Shown here: one piece after another, positions 12,301-41,278 of the stretch
Layout: every line of letters begins with the position of its first letter
How positions within the stretch are numbered: position 1 is the stretch's first letter
Assembly: GCA_964019165.1 (NCBI GenBank)
Contig: OZ025268.1
Location: forward strand, 5,247,570 to 5,311,569
Direction: 5' to 3'
DNA from: Mastigias papua
Taxonomy: Eukaryota; Cnidaria; Scyphozoa; Rhizostomeae; Mastigiidae
Length of the DNA: 64,000 nt
Notes under the pieces: generated by a model
The model's database searches: none
What the model was told of the DNA's origin: nothing
The model's input: only the letters and a program-made list of their open reading frames with translations
Translations under genes and position numbers: made by a program

Positions 12301-13585
12301 TTTTTTAGCTTTTTCATGATTTCATTATTAAACTCTCTGAAAACTTTCTTAACAAGAACATTTGAGATAATGCAACATCACGGTACTACACAGACAAATA
12401 CTAAACAAACATAACATTGGAACACGCAATACCACAGGAGAAATATACATAGCAAATCGTGTAGATGACAGACTGATGTATATATTCTTGTAAATGTTTA
12501 TGAGCCTATAGATTTTCATACAACTAAAAAATCCAGAATTGCGCTCTCTAGACTTAGTAGTCGAGCAATAATTTTTTCTACAAATCGCTGTCTTATACAC
12601 TGTGTACCACTGTGAAATTTGGATTTCTTAATCATTTCCCAAACACAATCCCGATACAAACAATCATATATAAAAATAAACTGTTTATAATTCGATCAAT
12701 GTAAATATAAAATACATCTTACACACCAGTTTCCCACTACTTTGTTTTCGGCTCTAAGGGAACAAACACTACCATGAATATACGAACGTGTTATAGGATT
12801 AAAAAACGCAAAACATGACCTCTAGTTTTATGCATTCCCTTTCAGTTTCCCACCGGAGCATTATGGCAAGCTGACTTGTCTTTCTCTCTTATTGGGTGTG
12901 ATTTTTGGGTCGTTGCAATACCCTTTATGTTTGCTGACGGAGACAACATTTGGAAACAATCCATTCTGGGTATGTCTGGTTGCTCGATTTTCATTACTAA
13001 TTTACACCTCTGATTGAGTTTAAGGTTATATATCAAGGACATCATCAAAGTGTACCTAAATTTTTATAACTTAAAGTTTAATAAATATATGGATAATATA
13101 ACACTTAAGTTTGATTCTATTTATTCGTAAACCCATAGCAAAGAATGCCCATAGTGCTCTCTTATGATTTTAAATTCAAATTTTTTGAACACGGTACGTC
13201 GCAAATAGAAAATCTCCTGCAGAAGTCAATCTTAGCTCTATTTTAGCGCGGGTATCAATGAAACCTTAGCGCACAGCACACGGCAGATTTTTGTCTTTCA
13301 ATAACAAAGATTTTTGTTTATGGCTTTCAAGAACATAAATCTCCCGTGTGCGGTACCCAAAGACGAAGATTTTTGTCATTCAAAGGAGACCTTTGAGATT
13401 CAACAAAACTACTTAATCACTGCACAAATTCGTTATAACTGCACACTGAAATTAGTTATGAACTTTCAAACCTATCTATAGTTTTTCCACTTTGACAGGT
13501 AAATGTTGGCATATTGATTCTTAGTTTCCTTGCCTATGGACAAACAATACACATACGGAAATATTCAAAGATATCCTCAATGTGA
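3387..13585 (+). CDS. SLC43-family facilitator (EEG1/LAT3-like), 10 coding exons, 503 aa
   Basis: Major-facilitator transporter of the SLC43 family. Mammalian SLC43A1/A2 carry large neutral amino acids and SLC43A3 carries purine nucleobases, across the plasma membrane. Exons: 3387-3709, 5726-5772, 6059-6135, 7057-7152, 7383-7680, 10108-10269, 11311-11534, 12051-12124, 12846-12969, 13499-13585; each has AG/GT borders and the phases agree throughout. Family blocks run in order: GWASLAYILKKENYF (residues 31-45), sequon N56 in a cysteine-containing first loop, GYLLD, the block after exon 3 ending HNHQSTVLGLQNGAYNASAV, the second-half helices, and FPPEHYGKL near the C-terminus. The length is close to that of human SLC43A3 (491 aa, from memory). 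The long central cytoplasmic loop is encoded by exon 5. The stop codon overlaps an AATAAA signal. Residue patterns favour SLC43A3 over A1/A2, but substrate is inferred only. Confidence 0.93.
3990..4400. mobile_element. repeat family E copy in SLC43 intron 1
   Basis: Non-coding repeat with the terminus AAGGTTCCTTATAAAAG (right end) and 'tttataaggaac' near the left end. Its interior 'cttgcgttgaaac ... cctgtctt' matches 41.87-41.91 kb, so both are copies of one family. No reading frame of note. Confidence 0.5.
5231..5479. mobile_element. MITE with TTA target duplication (intron 1 of SLC43-like gene)
   Basis: The left end GGGACCCGTCATTAATT and right end AATTAATGACCCGTCCC form a terminal inverted repeat that extends inward through 'ggggtggaagaca' / 'tgtcttccacccc'. 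Each end is flanked by TTA (5228-5230 and 5480-5482), the target site used by PIF/Harbinger transposases. Superfamily is inferred from the TSD only. Confidence 0.7.
6533..6717. mobile_element. MITE family A, copy 2
   Basis: Same family as 925-1107: AGCATAACCGCCAAATG at the left and CATTTGGCAGCTATG at the right, with the internal palindromic 'gaccaatcatcatgca ... tgcatgatgattggtca'. The target duplication is no longer clear. It lies in intron 3 of the SLC43-like gene. Confidence 0.7.
7794..7905. mobile_element. short perfect hairpin MITE (family B)
   Basis: CTACAGCACGAAAAAGCGG (from 7821) is mirrored by CCGCTTTTTCGTGCTGTAG (to 7897) with almost no loop, giving a 77-nt near-perfect hairpin. 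The outer sequence 'ctgttggtactacagaactt' matches the outer terminal repeat of the longer family B copies at 10774 and 21523, so this is an internally deleted member. Confidence 0.65.
8215..8407 (+). mobile_element. LINE 3' tail with (AATC)n end
   Basis: Contains 'gagggccccttgaaaatcag' followed by 'gctgaagggcaaccctcc' and ends in a tandem of aaatc. This layout (GC-rich stem, A-rich spacer, short tandem) is typical of CR1/L2-type LINE ends. A second copy is at 38.48-38.56 kb. Confidence 0.6.
8441..8798. mobile_element. MITE family C, copy 1 (SLC43 intron 5)
   Basis: Ends are CACATTTGTGTTTTTATAAG (left) and CTATAAAAAGGACACGTGTG (right). The interior 'tcaaatctggcaaaaattaa' recurs at 18.4 and 49.35 kb. 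About 350 bp, no coding capacity. Confidence 0.65.
8972..9436 (+). CDS. candidate cassette exon of the SLC43-like gene (155 codons)
   Basis: A long open stretch between exons 5 and 6 of the transporter. It begins after a good acceptor (tttctttctctag, AG at 8970-8971) and reads in frame from the phase-1 end of exon 5. A weak donor (TTAA|gtatcc) at 9436/9437 would make it 465 nt, a multiple of three, and return exactly to the phase required by exon 6. The encoded segment is hydrophilic, with serine runs (SIPPSSPILSAPP), as expected for the cytoplasmic loop between helices 6 and 7, where SLC43 proteins already vary in length. Against it: the donor is poor, the opposite strand is also open over much of the stretch (8661-9236), and I recognise no homology. 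Confidence 0.4.
10774..11033. mobile_element. MITE family B, full-length copy (SLC43 intron 6)
   Basis: Left end CTTCACTATAGCAC and right end GTGCTATAGTGAAG. Inside, 'cactcgtcagagtatgaaac' is mirrored by 'gtttcgtactctggcgagtg'. The right outer terminus extends to 'ctgtagaactaacagac' and matches the left outer terminus of other copies. Confidence 0.7.
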
Positions 13586-13590
13586 ATAAA
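13585..13590 (+). terminator. AATAAA polyadenylation signal overlapping the SLC43 stop codon
   Basis: The stop TGA (13583-13585) runs directly into AATAAA (13585-13590). If used, the 3' UTR would be only about 15-30 nt. No other signal is equally close. Confidence 0.55.
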
Positions 13591-16500
13591 GCTACTATGC
13601 AACCGGCTGCAACAAGAAAAGGGTTTATCAGTTACATGCAAGAGCCCTACGACAAAACGAAAGCTGAAATTTAAATACTACACGAAAAAAGGAAACATAA
13701 TATAAGTACTTTTTCGTCTGGCATTTCTTTAACACACGAAGAAGTGTGTCCATTTTATGTGCAGTATTGAGACTTTGCAGCACAAGAGGAAGAGGAAATT
13801 TGTTGATGAAAACAAAACAGTATGTACGACGCCTATCTGTGAGCTACAAGAGTACGAGACAAGCAACAACCGCCCAGCCTTGCTTCAATATCTAGATAAA
13901 GCACCTCCGTAAAATCAGCTTGCTTTTTTATTTTGAACAAATGTTTCACTTCAAACACAATAAACCCTTCTGCTAGAGGTTCAAACAGGCATTGAACGAT
14001 GTTTAAAAGCTGGGTGTCAGACTCTACTAACTTAATGTTCAGCTTTTCACTTTAAGTCCTAGGTTTCGATAAGAAGACACTTTTTAGTTAGGAAACATTT
14101 TCTACTTTATGCGTTAGAATAGTTGCAGGTATACGGTTTTTCGTCTGTTAATTACGTCCTAGGTGATATTTTGTTGGGAAAGATTACTAAATTGTTCCGG
14201 TGTTACACCGATATGGAATATTGTAGCCTTTATGTAGCAAACCATTGCCAAAGAATGGCGAAAAAACACTAATGAGAATACTGAATATTTACCTGGAATT
14301 ACAAGAAATCCGAGTATTTGGGGCCTGTGAGTATTGTTAAGAACTTTTTTAAGTCTAAACTTAAAGAAGTCAAATATATAAGAATGAAAAGTAGAAATTT
14401 GTAATTTGTAGATAACTGGTAGAACATAATTTCTCAAATAGACAGTGAAACTAAAAGTGCATAGCTCATCACTTCATTTGAAAAACGACCCCATTGATGT
14501 AAATACTCAGCTTGAAAGTTTCAGGTTTCAATGTTGAAAATGAGTGAGGAATTTGCTAAGAGGGGGAATCCAAACGTTTTCTAAGGGGGAGTTCAAAGCA
14601 CCCACCTAAATATTATGAAAAACACTGCATTCAGGCCATAACTGCTTGTGCAAATAACAATCTGTCTTAGCACAAGTTTCAAAAACTTTTATGGAAAATA
14701 CTAATTAAATAATATACGGGTTACTGTTTACATTATCATCTCATTCAAGATTTTGATTCATCAATAATCTCAACATAATGTAGCAGATGTAGCACTTTCA
14801 TAGAATGCGTGAAGAGTTTCTTCTACATGGGTGTGAGCGTGGAAAATCTTCAAATTCCACGTATTTCAAGCAGAATGCAAATGTCTTCATATACTATCCA
14901 CATTATTACTCTCATACATTCACAATGGATCCGCAAGGTAAAGGGATGTCGCGGTAAAGGATAAAGGGCTTTATCTAAAGAGATGCTACAAATACTTAGT
15001 TAAAAATGGCAAAGCAAGAACTATTTCATAATGTCATGGTATTAGATCGCTATCCATATTTAAGCTGCAGTATGTTAATGAACTTGATTTTAAAGGTCAA
15101 TGTAAGGACTGCATATATGTGCATTACCATAAAAGAATACTGAGATTATTCGTTACAAATTAAATTCATCGGGACAATTGCTGGATGAAAACTACAAAAT
15201 GAAGCATAGCAGCCAAATGTTTACGAGTCTGCTCAGATGTATTTTCTCCCAACCTAATCGACCAATCATCATGCAGGATTCTCACCACACATGCATTCCA
15301 CATGTAGATTTAGGCCCATTTTGCATGCTGATTGGTCATTCAATTTGGGAGAAAACAGATCTGATCAGAGTTCCCAAACATTTGGCGGCTATGCTATTAA
15401 ATGACCTCTCAGCACTTATCTTCAAAGAGGAGGGACCGTATTGGCATCATGGATTGCTTTCATTTGAACTATATCGTGATATAATCTAGAATTAAATTTC
15501 AAACAAAAAAATAAATTTTAGTACCGGTCCAACAGTTTGATGTGTGCTACAAGAGTTAAAAGCTACAGGGTAACGAATCGGTCACAACTATACCTCAATG
15601 AAATCTCAAATATTGAGTGATAAAAAAGTTGTTTAAGGGTGGATCAATACTCCAATTATACAAGTAGAATCTAAGAATGGAAACCAAAAGGCAACACATG
15701 TTCTAATAACTTTTCATAACAACAATCTGAAAACAACTGGCATCCTTATATCCAGGCTACATACTCGAAAACAGAAGATCCACTAAGGACCAGTAGTTCC
15801 TAATCATGTCTTCATGGAGCATTAGATTGAAGATAGTATTCAATAAAAAAATTATTTCGGTGAGAAAAAGCATATACCAACTTAGAATTACGTTCTGCCT
15901 AATGTGGGATGACCGTTCAGAAGTTGCGAAAAAAGAGTATTAAATTACCATATGACTTTACTCTGGAACAGCTAGGTATATACAAGGTGAACAACTATAG
16001 GAAACTCTATCAAAGACAGAGGGAATCTCAAGAAGATATAGGCCATCTCTGCTAAGGAGTACTATTAAATGAAGACAAAAATTACCGCAAGAAGTGTGTA
16101 TCATGCACGATATGGGGGTGTTGTCCGAGGATATTTACAAATCCTCTAACTCCAACCTCTTCATATTAGAGCCCAAAAAATAACTCAATATACTCAGAGA
16201 AACACGAGTCCTCCAATCAACTTGCACGGTCCGAGCACGATGAAAAAAGTCTTGATTAAGCTGTGTTCTGATAGCAAATGGTAAAAGTACAAGAAAAGAA
16301 ACTTGCATTCAAATTTAACAAACAAATTGCATCAGATTTTCAGTTCTGATTTATACTACTAATCTCTGGAAGAGCGAAGAGCAGCCATAACTTATACTGA
16401 CATCTACTGAGTCAACTATTTGGAAAATACACTAATTCACAGAATCGGACTTAAAATGTAATTGCGACAGGGGGGCATAAATCGAAAAAAGAGCGAGGGC

Positions 16501-17676
16501 GAGCATATTTGGATGATACTAAAATGCTAGTGTGCTCAATCCTTACCTTTTACAATAAGAAAATCAAAAAGCGCACTGTTACTCAAACGAATTCTATCCT
16601 GAACGATTATGTAGCCATACAGCAAGAAAATTTCAAACAGGAATTCAAGAAATACTTTTCATTCATACTGAGTAAAAACGCTGCCATGTCATCAATAAGG
16701 AACTTAATCACAATCTTTGAGACTGACTTTTGGAAGACGTGAGAGCTAGCCATCCCCATACCTCCCTAATTGTTGCCCCTGAATGCTAAAGAGATTTGAT
16801 TTATAAACCATGACACTGGATTAAAAGTCAAAGTTGGGAAGTCACTATTCTGCGTTCTGTTGTTGGTCCCAGAGCTTCCCTACTCACGTGCCAGTGTGTC
16901 TCCTAGCATCCTTAGCTAATGTTTTTAGATTACATCTTTGCATGTACAATTAAGGGTACTGAGTGTGCACTCACTTACTATCTTTTACTATGTTGTGCTT
17001 TGTAAATATATTGTCGTGCTTATAGTAGTTGCTTGTGAATTTAACTTTGTCTCTCTGGTCAGCACGACCCTTTCATCACAACATTCACTTTCTCCAACAA
17101 ATCAAAAGAGTCAATTTAAATAGCCACAAACACACCGCATCAAAGGCCATAGAGCCCCGCTTCCCAACATTTGTGCTGTTCCCCTTTTTTAGGAACTGCA
17201 ATTGAGATGCCCAACTCCTCAACAATGTAAACAACAGTTAATTTTGGACTGACATTAGCTGAGACCAGATGTTAACTAGAATAAAAAATACTACAACTAC
17301 ATCACATTATATAGTGGTATATCAGATAAGGAGGAAAACCCAGTTGATCACAAAAAGGACAGGAGCAGTTCCGTCAGGTGGGCTGTGCTGGCCACAGCTT
17401 ACAGGAAAATACTTCGTTTTGTTATCGATGATAGTAGCTTGCCATTCCTCATTAAAAGCTCAATTTCCTCCCTAGGGGAAATTCCTCCAAGTTGGGAAAC
17501 GTGGCTGTGGAATATTCAATTTCAATATGATAAGAATCTACGCTGCTCTGATATAAGCTAATTTCTGAGGAATATCCGCTATTTCAATTGTACAAAAATT
17601 AGACGTCCAACAATATCTGATATTCTATCATCAACACATTTAGTGTTCCTAATACTCTGTGTCCTGCATCAATGGC
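13591..17676. other. convergent intergenic region between the transporter and PI3K
   Basis: About 4 kb between two genes that converge tail to tail. One MITE of family A lies at 15203-15395. The reading frames here (for example 14159-14437 and 16509-16742) have no recognisable domain, splice context or protein-like composition that I can defend. I see no RNA gene. Confidence 0.5.
15203..15395. mobile_element. MITE family A, copy 3
   Basis: AGCATAGCAGCCAAATG at the left and CATTTGGCGGCTATGCT at the right. The flanks acaaaatga and attaaatga match at 7 of 9 positions, in line with an eroded 9-bp target duplication. The interior pair 'accaatcatcatgca' / 'tgcatgctgattggt' is shared by the family. 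Confidence 0.75.
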
Positions 17677-36427
<18,751 letters not shown>

Positions 36428-37052
36428 TTTTATGATAATACTATAATGATCAACCTATCTAATGATCGTCCATTTCCTCGTGAGAACTACGAAACATCAT
36501 TGGATGTAGCTTGTGTCAGTCACTTAACTTCCTGATTGATGTTTGTGAAGGAAGATAATCCCAGTTGTTGCGGCTGCTAAGGTCTAGCTCATGTAAGACT
36601 GGGCACTAGCATTGACCAAATGTTGGGTTTCTGCTTTCCATCCAGATCAGTGTTTACACGGTTTACACCAACTGGTTTACACCCATATCGATCTCTGTTT
36701 GTTATAAAAGCGATGTGACCGTTGTCTTTTCCTATTGCTTTTCGCTCTTTTTGGGCACTTATATGCTACCAGAATTAGAAGTCTTTTTTGCTTCCAACAG
36801 CTTATATATGTAATCAATACGTCATTCAATTAGAAAATAAAAACAATATACAAGGTCAGACCGCTCAACCTACTCAGCATGTCAAAGTGGGACACCTTTT
36901 CAAAACTTGATCAATTTCATTGTATGAAGTGATATGCATTATGCGCAATGTCTTGCACACAAAATTAAATTTATTACAATGCTATAAAAGTTATCTGATT
37001 GAATAATTACTTTATGAACCATGCTCTTTGTACTATCTGTATGTTGATTTGT
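36428..37052. other. 626-bp spacer upstream of the PI3K start codon
   Basis: Lies between the PI3K ATG (36427, minus) and the stop codon of the unidentified gene at 37053-39695, both on the minus strand. It must hold the PI3K 5' UTR and probably its promoter. I see no clear TATA or initiator element. Confidence 0.4.
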
Positions 37053-39695
37053 TTATTTCAAACAGAACCTTTGATGCTTAAAACAAAAACAGTCTTCATT
37101 TACATGTACTGTAGACAGAGTGGTTGGTATCAACAGTTCGAATATCGTGAATTGAAGCCCAGAATTCATCAGCCAGCACCTATACCAGAAGTAGAACTGG
37201 GCAAACTGGCCATCTGAAAGTTAATAACCTTGATTCTAAGAGCATCCAGCTTTTCATCTAACTCAGCTTGTTTTTATTTTGATGGCCGTCCCTATAGATT
37301 TTCCTGAAAGTAATGTGCATGAATCACCAGCAATGCATAAAGCAGGGCAAACTGCATCCCGAACAAGATTAGTGCGGGCCCAGGACAATTCTTCTGAAAG
37401 CGGACAGTCTGCAAGGTGAGCTGTGGAAATACGAAGAGATTTATATTCTTGTTGCTGCATAGCGCCATTTTTAAAATGATTTTCAACTGTCATCAAAATC
37501 TCAGCCCGCCTAAACCTTCAACATATATAATCGATGAAATCTTCAGCCGGGAGAAAGTTACAACCGGGCTAAAATCTCTCATAATTTGGCCCTTACTTAG
37601 AAAACGAAACAAGCGTGAGTTGTCCAGTCTGGGAATCACTATGCTATGACGTGACTAAGCAACTCTTCAGGGAGTATTTGTTACACACTTTTTATCGTAA
37701 GAATATAACCTTTATGAATATTGATGCTCAAGATTATTGACATAACCTTAGGCTCAAAATAACCAAAATCAAGACTAAGATATTAAAGTTCAACAAAACA
37801 TTACGTATTCTTATAAGAAAAGTGCATATATAAGATAGTATTATTTTAACTTGTATTTTACTTTTGAGAATAATAGTCACGACGAGCCACATGGTAGATA
37901 AATTAGAGAAAGATAGCCATTTGTAGATCTTTCATTTCGTTTCATCGACACATCCAAGACAAACCAGTTTAATATTAAGACTTAATTAATTTTTACGACG
38001 ACATATTCAAGATCCAAGACAAACCAGTTAAGACATAATCAATTATTTACTACGACGTATTGAAGAAAGTTTCGGGACGAGCTTATCCCATCCTCAGCTA
38101 TAAAGTGGGAAAAACAACCCCAAAAACAACAATTTAGGTATTTTCCGCTTGTTTACGTTAGTCCACTGTTTTTCACTTGAACTGTTTTATATAAATACCC
38201 TCAGTTGTTTTTCCCACTTTATAGCTGAGGATGGGAGAAGCTCGTCCCGAAACGTTCTTCAATACGTCGTAGTAAATAATTGATTAAGTCTTAACTGGTT
38301 TGTCTTGGATGAGTCGATGAAATGAAATGAATGATCTACAAAGGGCTATCTTTCTCTAATTTATCTACCATGTGGCTCGTCGTGACTATTATTCTCAAAT
38401 TCATAATAAAGCTGCGTTTTCCATCTGATGTCTCTATTTTACTTTTAATTTAATTTAGTATATCATTAAATTTTAAGTTTCAGCTGAGGGCCCCTTGTAA
38501 ATCAGCGCTTGCTGAAGGGTTACCCTCTTATATATAAATTAAAAATTGAAATTGAAATATCTACTATTCAGAGTCCTGTGTGAAGTTCCCCTTCTTTACC
38601 GATATACCACTTGACATTTCCCTTGGATGCAAAACAAAGCAGCTTAGAAAAGGTGGCCGGCAGGCAGGTCATATTTAACGAAGTTTGCATTTGACATTTG
38701 CCACCATAGCAAGTCTTTCCACTTCATCTAAAGCACATCTAGCCATGTTTCCGCATTATCTGCTTAACATGTTTACACTGTTGCAATGGACAAACTCACC
38801 TAAGCACTTAGCTGACTGGACAAATGCAACGACGACATTCGCTAATTTATTCCTGGAACTTGGCCTTGACTTGGCCATTCCTTTCTGCGGAGTGCCCTTT
38901 CCGTAACTGAGTTGATTCACAATCAAACGCCGTAATATCTTGTCAATAACAGAATTAGAAATAGGACGAGAAACCATGGTAGAGACTTCTATTAAGGAAA
39001 GGGCAATCGACGAGTAAAGCAATGAAATTTGGATAAATATCCTTAAGATTCTTCTGAGGGTTCCATTACAAACCATTTCAAGGTTCCATTACAATGTGTT
39101 ATGAACCTCAGTTGCATCAAAGCAGTGAACATTAATACCGAGTCCTTGCAGTATTCTTCAACCAAAATTTCTCAGATAATTCCTTACGTCCAACTTTCAT
39201 TAAACGGCGAGATTACTTGAGAACTTAAATAGAAAGCGCTTGCTTGCTAAAAAGCTTACGAATATGTAAAAATCTTTCAAAAATGCAACTTTTTCTAATG
39301 TCATTATTGCCATTCATATCTTGTTATGGTCGCAAATATTAACATCACTTATAGTGATGGTAGAATTTCCTAAATTCTCAATCGAATTCAGTAGAAATAA
39401 GTTATATTTTTCTCCTGACTCTTAATCTTTGGCTAACCACTGCTCGGAAGCAGCCTAAGGAGACAGGTCACACTGTTCTGTGTAATTAGCAACAGAAAGT
39501 AATATTAATACTCTCGGATTTACGTGACTGTAATAGTTCTTCGTGCAACGGCTGCGAAAACAGGTGGGATTTCAGCATAGGTAAGTACTGTAGGCTCATT
39601 TTGAGATATTCTTCGATTTGATTTTGCTCCATATTTGAAAAGAGCTGATATTGACAGTGGAGCTCACCCTGTAGATTATATTGATAAAGAGTTTC
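37053..39695 (-). CDS. unidentified protein, four 3' exons (205 codons), 5' part not found
   Basis: Exons, 5' to 3': 39695-39524, 38988-38800, 37420-37328, 37213-37053. Each has AG/GT borders (acceptors ttctttcgacgcag, ccctttccttaatag, tatttccacag, ttaactttcag; donors gtaaat, gtgagt, gtgatt). The phases 0-1, 1-1, 1-1 and 1-stop fit exactly and the frame stays open until TAA at 37055-37053. The product is mostly helical-looking: IEEYLKMSLQYLPMLKSHLF, then VIDKILRRLIVNQLSYG, LANVVVAFVQSAKCL, ELSWARTNLVRDAVCPAL. It resembles the C-terminus of a large HEAT/ARM-type protein, but I recognise no family. An AATAAA overlaps the stop. A further open segment at 40844-41063 (minus, MKLPNQKHVINTV...) might be an upstream exon, but the phase does not join directly. 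Confidence 0.5.
37862..38401. repeat. 540-bp palindrome with hammerhead-like cores and family tail
   Basis: TTTGAGAATAATAGTCACGA is mirrored near 38400, with the axis near 38130. Right arm, +: CTGAGGA at 38225-38231, stem II GGGA/TCCC, GAAA at 38249-38252, helix III ACGT/ACGT (38252-38255 with 38264-38267), then C38268 as the predicted cleavage residue. The left arm carries the same on the minus strand. The right arm is followed by 'cataataaagctgcgttttc', as at 19431. It lies inside an intron of the unidentified minus-strand gene. Confidence 0.7.
38470..38560 (+). mobile_element. LINE 3' tail
   Basis: 'gagggccccttgtaaatcag', 'ttgctgaagggttaccctc', then 'aaattgaaattgaaat'. It matches 8.33-8.4 kb in layout and sequence. 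Confidence 0.6.
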
Positions 39696-39936
39696 CTGCG
39701 TCGAAAGAACTTGACAACACGCTTCATTCACGTGCTTCAATCAATATTCCCCAGGTGAAGATGGTGAGATGCTGCGGCCATTGGGCAAGGTGATGGTAAG
39801 AAATATTGAGAAGTGCACTTAAAACTTCAAAATATGATGCAGTTTAGGTGTCTAGCATTGTGTGTTGTCAAGTCTAACATTACTGTAATCTATGTAACAA
39901 GTAGTAGAAAAAGGCGTGGCCATGAGCTATAACTTT

Positions 39937-39952
39937 GAGGGGGGGGGGGGGG
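39937..39952. repeat. homopolymeric G run (about 15-16 nt)
   Basis: Uninterrupted run of G within 'ctttgagg...ggctgcaact'. Part of a low-GC region, so it stands out. It could form a G-quadruplex. Confidence 0.85.
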
Positions 39953-40128
39953 CTGCAACTGTCTCCATGAATCATTGATCTGTTACCTGAAGGAGTAGTA
40001 GTTTGCTAGCCGTATTGAGTTGCAGCTATTTTTGGGAAAAACTCACATTTTTGAGGAAATCTCCCAATAGAAATTGAGTCCTTCTCAACTAGGGGGGTGC
40101 AGCCCTGCAGCTCTCACCTCCTACACCT

Positions 40129-40700
40129 ATGGTGTTATTAGCATGCGTGATAAGCAACCATCAGCTCGTTATTATCATTATGAAAATACACTGCAAGAAC
40201 TCGTTGCCAGACAATATCCAGTTGTATATGTACAATCATGGACATAGGCAACATTTGGAAAGTGGAAGGGCACAAGAATTGATTGACACTCATTCCATAG
40301 TCTACAGTTCAGAAGCCACACCCAGTGGTGTCAAAACTGTATACTTTGCTGATATATTTATTGCAACAGAGAGAGGCAGTGAGGGCTTAGGTAGGATAAT
40401 ATCAAGTGTAGGAAAACGCTATTTGTGTCACAGCAAATGAAGATGGATCACTCTGTAACTTTGCAAGGACTTAGTTTATAGATCTTTCTCAAAAAAAGAC
40501 ACACCATCAGGTTTTCGGGGCACTTCCTCAGCACTTGCAAAATCTGAGGATACATCTTCCTAGTGCCCCTTGTTCCTGCATCGATGTGAAGTACCAGATG
40601 GAATGGAGAGCTTTATGGTGGAGGAAGAACAGCAACAGCAAAGGTGGACAATCAGTGACGTATCCAAGAGGGAATGGGGAGTCCTGACCGCCCAAATATT
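40129..40700 (+). pseudogene. decayed coding sequence of unknown origin
   Basis: Two frames carry protein-like sequence that would join with small shifts: one starting at an ATG near 40142 (MRDKQPSARYYHYENTLQEL, up to VVYVQSWT at about 40255), then HSIVYSSEATPSGVKTVYF and IFIATERGSEGLGRIISSVG (about 40285-40415), then PDGMESFMVEEEQQQQRW (about 40590-40650). Codon-like periodicity with broken frame suggests a dead gene or domesticated transposon protein. I do not recognise the family. Directly before it, 40020-40130 is a dispersed repeat also present at 61.08-61.18 kb. Confidence 0.35.
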
Positions 40701-41278
40701 CTAAAACATAGTCCGTGAGTTTTTTTTAAAAGTTTTATAAACTTCATGGGGGGAGGGGTAGAAAGATGTCTTTTCGAGTGACGTGAACAACATGGAAAAT
40801 ATGAAACATAAAAATATCTCTATTAAGACTCTATGAGTGTTAAAAAACGTACGTTGTACAGCCAGCTTGTTTTGCAACCATTCAGAAAAATTTCTTTCTT
40901 CTCGGAAAAACTTAGAAAGCAATTCTTTTTGTTTATTTACTTCTCGGCAATTCATAACTGCCATTTCACTGTAGTTTTTCTGATAATTATCATACGGGTA
41001 TGCTTCAATAATGGTAGTTCTAATTACTGTATTAATGACATGCTTTTGATTTGGGAGTTTCATTTACTGGTGAACACCTACTTCCCGTCAAATACCATGA
41101 CAACACAGCTGCCTGCAATTTTAAGGGAGCTTTAAGCTACCATATTCAAGCGACAGTTCGAATAAAATTTGAATCCAAATTCAGTTTACGATTACAGTTG
41201 CCATATGGGGATATGTATGATATACTGTTGGGGCACCTGCCATTGCATTGTCGGCCTCTACTTGTTTGCATCACACGC

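Noticed and set aside
36999..37217. Plus-strand exon opposite the last exon of the unidentified gene
   Set aside because: The plus frame has an acceptor but no phase partner; the minus strand gives a four-exon chain with matching phases.
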